In this document: in pieces, positions 31,306-36,969 of the stretch
Layout of the letters: every line of letters begins with the position of its first letter
How positions within the stretch are numbered: position 1 is the first letter of the stretch
From: an uncultured Ruminococcus sp.
Lineage (GTDB): Bacteria; Bacillota; Clostridia; Oscillospirales; Ruminococcaceae
Reading direction: 5' to 3'
Assembly: GCA_900540005.1 (NCBI GenBank)
Contig: UQEM01000008.1
Coordinates: 1 to 36,969 of the forward strand
Length of the DNA stretch: 36,969 nt
Notes under the pieces: model-generated
What the model was told of the DNA's origin: nothing
What the model saw: the letters and a program-made list of their open reading frames with translations, nothing else
The model's database searches: none
Translations under genes and position numbers: made by a program

Positions 31306-31333
31306 AAATTGTCCCTTTTTCAGGGACAATTTT
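31306..31333 (+). terminator. intrinsic terminator after mgsA
   Basis: AAATTGTCCC and GGGACAATTT pair perfectly over ten bases. The T run after it is short. Only 31 bases separate it from hisS, too few for a promoter, so some read-through is likely. Confidence 0.75.
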
Positions 31334-31364
31334 CATGTAACCATAAAGAAAGGAAAGCTTATAT

Positions 31365-32702
31365 ATGGCTGTTAATATCAAACGCCCGAACGGCACAGAA
31401 GATGTTCTCCCGAAAGATGTGTATAAATGGCACACCGTGGAAAAGGTTGCAAGGGAGATCGCTGAAAGCTTCGGCTTTTCGGAGATAAGAGTCCCGACAT
31501 TTGAGAATACCGACCTCTTTCTGCGCTCTGTAGGTGAAACTACCGATGTGGTCCAGAAGGAAATGTATACCGTAAAGGCTAAGGAGACCGAGTTTACGCT
31601 CCGTCCGGAGGGTACTGCCGGAACCATCCGCGCAATGCTCCAGAACGGACTTCTCAACGATGCACTTCCGCAGAGAGCTTACTACATTATCTCATGTTTC
31701 CGTCACGAAAGGCCTCAGGCAGGCAGACTGCGCGAGTTCCACCAGTTCGGACTTGAAATGGCAGGAAGCGCTTCGCCGGCTGCCGATGCAGAAGTCATCT
31801 CGCTCGCAAAAACTCTCCTCGACCGTCTCGGACTGCGCAATATTGAGCTTTATATAAACTCGATAGGCTGTCCGAAGTGCAGAGGAAAGTATCAGGAGGC
31901 GCTGAAGGCGCATTTTGGCGCGCGCAAGGATGAACTTTGCGATTCGTGCAGGGAGCGTCTTGTAAAGAACCCGATGAGACTTCTCGACTGCAAGAGCCCG
32001 ATTTGTCAGTCAATAGGCGAGGGTGCTCCGATAATAACCGATTACCTTTGTGAGGAATGCTCCGAGCACTTCGAGAGCCTTAAAAAATACCTCACAGGGC
32101 TGAATATAAGCTTTAAGGTCAACCCGAAGATCGTTCGCGGACTTGATTACTACACCAAGACTGTCTTTGAATTCGTCACGACTGAGATCGGCGCGCAGGG
32201 TACTGTCTGCGGCGGCGGACGCTATGACGGACTCATTGAGCAGCTCGGCGGCAAGAGTGTTCCCGCGCTTGGTTTTGCAATGGGTATCGAGCGCCTGCTG
32301 CTTGTTATGGACAAGCAGGGCTGCGATTACATTGAGCCTAAGAAGTGCGATATCTACTTTGCCACAATGGGCGAGGCTGCACTTGAAAAGGCTATCGCGC
32401 TTTCGCACAAACTCCGCGAGTACGGCTATTTTGCCGAGTTTGACCTTATGGGCCGCGGAATAAAGGCTCAGATGAAGTACGCAAACAAGGTGGGAGCTGT
32501 ATTTACCGCAGTTATCGGCGACAACGAGCTTGAAAGCGGCAAGGTAAAGCTCAAGGATATGGAAAAGGGTGAGGAAACCGAGATCGCTCTTGATGATAAA
32601 TTTACAGGAAACTTTGAATCGGTTTATTTCAATAAAATGATGGATTGTCTCGACGATGCAGAAAATATGCCGGCTTTCCTGAAAAATGAGGAGAATAAGT
32701 AA
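31365..32702 (+). CDS. hisS: histidyl-tRNA synthetase
   Basis: 445 residues, class II. LRPEGTAGTIRAML (about 79-92) and CFRHERPQAGRLREFHQFGLE (motif 2, about 111-131) are present, as are the histidine-binding GLDYYTKTVFEF and motif 3 GFAMGIERLL. An insertion with cysteine pairs (CPKC 169-172, CDSC 192-195, CEEC 229-232) may bind zinc, as seen in some clostridial HisRS. AAAGGAAAG precedes the ATG. No T-box leader fits in the short gap after the mgsA terminator. aspS follows by one base. Confidence 0.97.
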   Translation: MAVNIKRPNGTEDVLPKDVYKWHTVEKVAREIAESFGFSEIRVPTFENTDLFLRSVGETTDVVQKEMYTVKAKETEFTLRPEGTAGTIRAMLQNGLLNDALPQRAYYIISCFRHERPQAGRLREFHQFGLEMAGSASPAADAEVISLAKTLLDRLGLRNIELYINSIGCPKCRGKYQEALKAHFGARKDELCDSCRERLVKNPMRLLDCKSPICQSIGEGAPIITDYLCEECSEHFESLKKYLTGLNISFKVNPKIVRGLDYYTKTVFEFVTTEIGAQGTVCGGGRYDGLIEQLGGKSVPALGFAMGIERLLLVMDKQGCDYIEPKKCDIYFATMGEAALEKAIALSHKLREYGYFAEFDLMGRGIKAQMKYANKVGAVFTAVIGDNELESGKVKLKDMEKGEETEIALDDKFTGNFESVYFNKMMDCLDDAENMPAFLKNEENK

Positions 32703-32703
32703 A

Positions 32704-34482
32704 ATGGCAGATACAATGAAAGGCTTGAAAAGAACACATTACTGCGGCAAAGTTACTCAGCCGGGCGGCGAGGCAGTAGTCGGCGGATTCGTTGACAGAG
32801 TAAGAAACAAGGGCGGAGTTATCTTCATAGTTCTCCGCGACAGAACAGGCGTTGTACAGCTCCTTTTTAACGATGAGACTGACCGTGCGCTTTTTGACAA
32901 GGCTGCTTCATGCAGAAGCGAGTATGTTCTCATGGCTAAGGGCGAGGTTCGCGAGCGTGAGAGCAAGAACCCCAACCTCAAGACAGGAAACGTTGAGATC
33001 TTCGTTACTGACCTTAGGATCCTTGCAAAGGCTCAGACTCCGCCTTTCGAGATAGTAAGCGATACGAATGTAAACGAGGAACTGCGCCTCAAATACCGTT
33101 ATCTCGACCTGCGCCGCGAGCCGCTCCAGAGAAATATCATCATGCGCCACGAACTGGCGAAGCTCACAAGAGAATACTTCTACGAGAACGGATTCCTTGA
33201 GATCGAAACTCCCATGATGATGAAGTCAACTCCCGAGGGCGCGAGAGACTATCTCATTCCTTCAAGAGTGCATAAGGGAAAATTCTATGCTCTGCCGCAG
33301 TCGCCCCAGATCTACAAGCAGCTTCTCATGATCTCGGGATATGACCGCTACATTCAGCTTGCGCGCTGCTTCCGCGATGAGGATCTCCGCGCTGACAGAC
33401 AGCCCGAATTCACACAGATAGACCTTGAAATGTCGTTTGTTGATTCGGAGGACATTCAGGAGTGCGTAGAGGGATTCGTTCACCGCGCATTTGAAAAGCT
33501 TATGAACGTTGACGTTCAGCTTCCTCTCCCGAGACTTACCTTTGCAGATGCAATGAACCGCTACGGTTCTGATAAGCCTGATACCCGTTTCGGCTTTGAG
33601 ATTCAGGATATAACGGAAACCGTAAAGGATATCGACTTTGTTGTATTCAAAAATGCAATTGCTGAGGGCGGTTCAGTCCGCGCAATAAATGTCAAGGACG
33701 GTGCGGCTACATACACCCGCAAGGAAATTGACAAGCTCACCGAACACGCTAAGGGAATCGGCGCAAAGGGTCTCGCTTATATCCGCTGGGCAGACGAGCC
33801 TAACTGCTCATTTAAGAAGTTCCTCGGCGAGGGCGACCTCGAACGTATCTGCGAGGCTGTCGGAGCTGTTAAGGGCGACCTCGTTCTCATCTGTGCCGAC
33901 AAGACCAAGACGGTTCTGTCAACCCTCGGTGCGCTCCGTCTTATTGCAGGAAAGCGCATGAACGTTATTCCCGAGGATAAGTATAATTTCCTGTGGATCA
34001 CAGAGATGCCCTTCTTCGAGCACGATGACGACAACGACACATGGGTCGCGGCTCACCACCCTTTCACCATGCCTATGGAGGAGTGTCTTGAGTATCTCGA
34101 TACCGACCCTGCAAACGTTCGCGCAAAGGCGTGGGATCTCGTACTCAACGGCACAGAGCTTTCAAGCGGCTCAATGCGTATCACCGACTATGAACTTCAG
34201 CAGAAGATGTTCGAGGCTCTCGGCATGAGCGATGAGGAGATCCAGGTTAAGTTCGGATTCCTCGTTGACGCGTATAAGTACGCAGCTCCGCCTCACGGTG
34301 GTATGGGAATCGGTCTTGACCGTCTGGCAATGATAATGTGTCATGCTGACAGTCTCCGTGACGTAACTGCTTTCCCGAAGGTTCAGAATGCGAGCGAGCT
34401 TATGTCCGAGTGTCCTGCGGAAGTCGATGACGAGAGCCTTGATGTTCTCGGAATCAAAGTTGTTGAACATGAGGCCGAGTAA
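32704..34482 (+). CDS. aspS: aspartyl-tRNA synthetase
   Basis: 592 residues, class II, bacterial type. An N-terminal anticodon-binding OB fold (about 15-105) is followed by the catalytic core with RCFRDEDLRADRQPEFTQID (motif 2) and GGMGIGLDRLAMIM (motif 3), with a GAD insertion domain between (about 285-410). The start at 32704 gives the usual AspRS N-terminus and has GAGGAG ten bases upstream inside the end of hisS. The hisS-aspS order is common in Firmicutes. Its end overlaps the Nudix gene. Confidence 0.97.
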   Translation: MADTMKGLKRTHYCGKVTQPGGEAVVGGFVDRVRNKGGVIFIVLRDRTGVVQLLFNDETDRALFDKAASCRSEYVLMAKGEVRERESKNPNLKTGNVEIFVTDLRILAKAQTPPFEIVSDTNVNEELRLKYRYLDLRREPLQRNIIMRHELAKLTREYFYENGFLEIETPMMMKSTPEGARDYLIPSRVHKGKFYALPQSPQIYKQLLMISGYDRYIQLARCFRDEDLRADRQPEFTQIDLEMSFVDSEDIQECVEGFVHRAFEKLMNVDVQLPLPRLTFADAMNRYGSDKPDTRFGFEIQDITETVKDIDFVVFKNAIAEGGSVRAINVKDGAATYTRKEIDKLTEHAKGIGAKGLAYIRWADEPNCSFKKFLGEGDLERICEAVGAVKGDLVLICADKTKTVLSTLGALRLIAGKRMNVIPEDKYNFLWITEMPFFEHDDDNDTWVAAHHPFTMPMEECLEYLDTDPANVRAKAWDLVLNGTELSSGSMRITDYELQQKMFEALGMSDEEIQVKFGFLVDAYKYAAPPHGGMGIGLDRLAMIMCHADSLRDVTAFPKVQNASELMSECPAEVDDESLDVLGIKVVEHEAE

Positions 34483-34948
34483 TCATTTTTATGCAGTCTG
34501 CGGAATCGTCAGTATTGACGGGAAGATCCTCTTTGTCCGCCATACATACGGCATGGCAAAGGACAGGATACTCATTCCGGGAGGCTATGTCCGCGAGGGG
34601 GAACTTCCCACGGCGGCCGTTGAGCGAGAAATTTTTGAGGAGACAAGTATCCGAACAAAGGCGGAGTCTGTCTTTGCCGTTCAGTTCCGTCCGGAACAAT
34701 GGTGCGTAGTCTTTCTGATGAAGCATATTTCCAGCGAGCCGAAGTCGGACGGTTACGAAAACAGCGAGGTAATGCTGCTTACTCCACAGGAAGCTGTGGA
34801 GCGCAGCGATATTACAAACATGAGCCGTGCGATACTGAAATCGTATATTCAGGACGAAAACAATACTCTCGGTCTTGGGCATTATCGTTCGATATCGCTG
34901 ACTGAGGGCGAATATGAGATTTTCGGCTCGGGCGAGGGCAAAAACTGA
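34469..34948 (+). CDS. Nudix family hydrolase
   Basis: 159 residues. The Nudix box is GYVREGELPTAAVEREIFEETSI (about 40-62): all Glu and Arg metal-binding positions are present, but the usual Gly after EE-T is Ser. Such enzymes cleave nucleoside diphosphates linked to another moiety; the substrate is not deducible. ATG 34469 overlaps the end of aspS by 14 bases, with only a weak ribosome site, so translation probably depends on aspS. A longer frame from 34388 lies wholly inside aspS and would add 27 residues without family features. Confidence 0.85.
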   Translation: MRPSNHFYAVCGIVSIDGKILFVRHTYGMAKDRILIPGGYVREGELPTAAVEREIFEETSIRTKAESVFAVQFRPEQWCVVFLMKHISSEPKSDGYENSEVMLLTPQEAVERSDITNMSRAILKSYIQDENNTLGLGHYRSISLTEGEYEIFGSGEGKN

Positions 34949-34984
34949 ATCGGCTGAAAAATCGGAAATATTTGTAAAAAATGC

Positions 34985-35013
34985 TTGACAGAATGATCGG
35001 GCTGTGATATGAT
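34985..35013 (+). promoter_or_regulatory. promoter facing directly into a terminator
   Basis: TTGACA (34985-34990), 17-base spacer, TATGAT (35008-35013) with TGA before it. The only thing downstream before the next promoter is the terminator at 35036-35067. Confidence 0.55.
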
Positions 35014-35019
35014 ATAAAC

Positions 35020-35067
35020 AAATAATAGTAATTAAAGGGAGCTGTCTGTAGGATAAGCTCCCTTTTT
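35020..35067 (+). ncRNA. candidate very short RNA
   Basis: If the promoter at 34985-35013 is used, transcription would begin near 35020 and end at the terminator, giving about 48 bases without an open reading frame. It may be a small RNA, or the promoter may be fortuitous and the terminator only closes the Nudix operon. Confidence 0.25.
35036..35067 (+). terminator. intrinsic terminator after the hisS-aspS-Nudix genes
   Basis: AGGGAGCT and AGCTCCCT pair perfectly over eight bases around a 12-base loop, followed by five T. Confidence 0.85.
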
Positions 35068-35100
35068 GCATATTATTTCAAATAATTTTTATTTTGCCTA

Positions 35101-35129
35101 TTGACAAAATAATAGAGGTTTGCTATAAT
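35101..35129 (+). promoter_or_regulatory. consensus sigma-A promoter of the V-ATPase operon
   Basis: TTGACA (35101-35106), 17-base spacer, TATAAT (35124-35129) preceded by TGC (extended -10). A perfect inverted repeat AAATGAC-TGTTG-GTCATTT (35141-35159) lies in the early transcribed region, just before the GGGAGG ribosome site. Confidence 0.85.
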
Positions 35130-35175
35130 TAGAATATCACAAATGACTGTTGGTCATTTTTAGGGAGGTGACATG

Positions 35176-35484
35176 ATGGCATCGGAGGCTGTAAAGAAGA
35201 TCCTTGAGGCAGAGTCCGAATCAAATCGGAAGATCTCGGAGGCAAGACAGAAAAGCGAGGAGATCATCCGAGATGCTCAGGGCGGAGCTTCACTTCTGAT
35301 ACAGAAACGAATAAGCGAAGCCAATACGGCTGCTTTAAAGTCTCGCTCGGAATATGACGATAAACTCGGGGAATACACCCGAAACGCACAGGCTGAGTGC
35401 GATAAGCAGATAGCTGCGATACAGCAGCAGGCGCAGCAGAACATGAGCGGTGCAGTTGATGAGATCATCGCGAAATTCTTCTGA
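35176..35484 (+). CDS. V-type ATP synthase subunit H-like stalk protein
   Basis: 102 residues, almost entirely charged helix (KKILEAESESNRKISEARQKSEEIIRDAQ). This fits the peripheral-stalk coiled-coil subunit encoded first in archaeal/bacterial V-type (A-type) ATPase operons (AhaH/NtpF type). The gene order, directly before subunit I, supports this. Two ATGs are possible (35173 and 35176); the second has the better spacing from GGGAGG. Identification rests on composition and context and less on motifs. Confidence 0.8.
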   Translation: MASEAVKKILEAESESNRKISEARQKSEEIIRDAQGGASLLIQKRISEANTAALKSRSEYDDKLGEYTRNAQAECDKQIAAIQQQAQQNMSGAVDEIIAKFF

Positions 35485-35522
35485 CTATCAGAGTTTTCCT
35501 TATCTATACAAAAAGGAGAGTG

Positions 35523-36938
35523 ATGCAAAAAATGGCGAAGCTTAAAATGAAGAAAATCGAAATGATAGCTTTGCTTACCGACAGCAAAAAGATCATTGAA
35601 CTGCTCCAGCGGCGCGGAGTCGTTGAGCTGTGCGAAAACCCCGATGAGGAGCTCATGGACACAAGCGTTGCGGCGGTCGTAAGCGAATTTGAAAAGTTCC
35701 GCGTGACGGCTGTTCAGGCGCTGGAGATCCTTGAGAAGTATGCTCCCGAAAAATCCTCGCTGACCGATATGCTCGGCGGCAGGAAAGAGGTCGAGAAACA
35801 CGCTTTCGGCAAAGAGGCAATGCAGCTTGAAAAGATCATGAACTCGGCAAACGAGATCATACGTCTCAGCAAGATAATTGCAGAGGCACAGGCTGAATCA
35901 GCGCAGCTTGGCGTGAAGTATGATACGCTCGTTCCGTGGAGTACGCTCGATGTTCCGCTCAACTTCAGGGGAACGGCTAAAACCTCGGCATTTATCGGTA
36001 CTTTGCCGTATCCGATAACGGCGCAGGAACTTGAATCCCAGCTTCCGGACGGGTGCAGTGCGGAAGTTGTTGCGGCTTCAAAGGAGCAGACAAACCTGTT
36101 TGTTATCTGCACCAATGAGTCGGCTCAGGAGGCGGAGGAATGTCTTAGAAAGAGTTCCTTTGCGGCAGTTTCTGAGTCTGAGAAGGGCACTCCGGCTGAA
36201 ATAATGGAGCGTATCAGGCAAAGACAGGATTCACTTGCAAAGCTTATCAATGACGCGCAGGAAGATATCAGGGGCTTTGAGGAAAAGCGCGAGCATCTCA
36301 AGTTCACGGTAGACTACCTGCAAATGCGAAAAGAAAAGTATGAGGCGCTGAACGACCTCGGCTTTACCGAGAGTACTTTTGTTCTCACGGGATATATTCC
36401 CGAAAAGTACGCAGAGCCTCTGCAAAAGGAGATCGAGAAGAAGTACACGGCGGCGATAACTTTCTCAGATCCGTCTGAGGACGAAGATGTTCCCGTACTT
36501 CTTGAAAACAGCGAATTTTCAGAGCCTGTGGAGGGCATAACAAAAATGTACGCAATGCCGTCCAAGGACGACGTTGACCCGACGCCTGTAATGTCATTTT
36601 TCTATTATCTTTTCTTCGGAATGATGCTCTCTGACGCAGGCTACGGACTTATCATGCTGATCGGTACGACTATCGCACTGAAAAAGTTCAAACTTGAAAC
36701 GAGTATGCGCAAGACGCTCACCATGTTCCGTAACTGCGGAATATCCACGATTTTCTGGGGCGCGCTTTTCGGAAGCTGGTTTGGTGATATCGTTCAGGTC
36801 GTAGGACGCGAGTTCTTCGGCAAGGAGATCGGAAGCATTGCTCTCTGGTTCGAGCCTATTGACGACCCGATAAAGCTGCTGCTTTTCTCGTTTGGTCTCG
36901 GCATACTTCACCTTTTCCTCGGCGTAGCGGTCTCGTTC
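35523..36938 (+). CDS. ntpI: V-type ATP synthase subunit I, 3'-truncated by contig end
   Basis: 472 genuine codons of a gene usually encoding about 650 residues. The N-terminal half is the cytoplasmic coiled-coil stator arm. The membrane part begins with DPTPVMSFFYYLFFGMMLSDAGYGL (about 358-382), the family hallmark, then GISTIFWGALFGSWFGD and a third helix. Subunit I holds the stator against the rotor in the membrane sector. AAGGAG lies four bases before this ATG; GTG 35520 and ATG 35532 are alternatives. The frame seems to stop at 36959, but the last six codons and that stop come from adapter sequence, so the true 3' end is missing. Confidence 0.92.
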
Positions 36939-36969
36939 CTGTCTCTTATACACATCTGACGCTGCCGAC
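36939..36969. other. Nextera adapter sequence left in the assembly
   Basis: CTGTCTCTTATACACATCT (36939-36957) is the Tn5 mosaic end, and GACGCTGCCGAC (36958-36969) is the adjoining read-1 adapter of Illumina Nextera libraries, in reverse complement. These 31 bases are not genomic. Confidence 0.97.

Noticed and set aside
31299..31364. T-box leader controlling hisS
   Set aside because: Only 66 bases separate mgsA and hisS, and they are taken up by the mgsA terminator; no specifier loop or T-box motif is seen.
36594..36953. Minus-strand frame of 119 residues starting M-Y-K-R-Q
   Set aside because: It starts in adapter sequence and lies antisense to the subunit I gene.
36939..36957. Tn5 mosaic end as a possible real transposon insertion
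   Set aside because: It is followed without a break by Nextera adapter bases and then the contig ends, so library preparation explains it fully.

Overview
The window reads as a chromosomal contig from an anaerobic, endospore-lineage, fibre-degrading Firmicute of the Ruminococcus / Oscillospiraceae type. The reasons are a secreted GH5 cellulase with a C-terminal dockerin, a complete spoIIAA-spoIIAB-sigF operon, a BofC-like protein, a V-type ATPase operon, AGGAGG-type ribosome binding sites and consensus sigma-A promoters. I see no rRNA, tRNA, CRISPR array, prophage or transposase. The last 31 bases are Illumina Nextera adapter, so the right edge is an assembly end and not a gene end.

Layout, left to right. 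(1) 57-5698, minus: class A penicillin-binding protein, THUMP-domain RNA methyltransferase, RmuC and ComF, in one tightly coupled operon with a good promoter. (2) 6120-8662: BofC-domain protein (+), flavin reductase-like protein (-), then the sigma-F operon (+). (3) 8763-10478: dockerin-bearing GH5 cellulase with a consensus promoter and a strong terminator. (4) 10516-17692, minus: secreted DUF4214-repeat/C39-like protein, LCP ligase with a prion-like N-terminus, an apparently dead P-type ATPase, and RlmB. (5) 17925-22926, minus: MBOAT acyltransferase, DHHW/SGNH protein, FkbH-like protein and acyl carrier protein, behind a long structured leader. (6) 23402-24843, minus: SPFH and NfeD pair. (7) 25025-29185, minus: sugar ABC importer (binding protein and two permeases) with a GH105 unsaturated-uronyl hydrolase, pointing to pectin oligosaccharide use. 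(8) 29347-34948, plus: shikimate kinase, MinD-like ATPase, methylglyoxal synthase, HisS, AspS, Nudix. (9) 35176-36938, plus: start of a V-ATPase operon (subunits H and I), cut by the contig end.

How the genes work together: a large share of the window concerns the cell envelope (PBP, LCP, MBOAT system, SPFH/NfeD, pseudo-P-ATPase). The most interesting unit is the four-gene MBOAT-DHHW-FkbH-ACP operon. It has the logic of the Dlt D-alanylation system, but an FkbH-type enzyme sits where the adenylating enzyme would be. That suggests a surface polymer decorated with a glyceryl-type or other hydroxyacyl group taken from central metabolism. The second is an 843-residue protein with the eight-helix plan of a P1B-type ATPase that lacks the phosphorylated aspartate and the other catalytic motifs. 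A family of palindromic intergenic repeats is scattered through the window.
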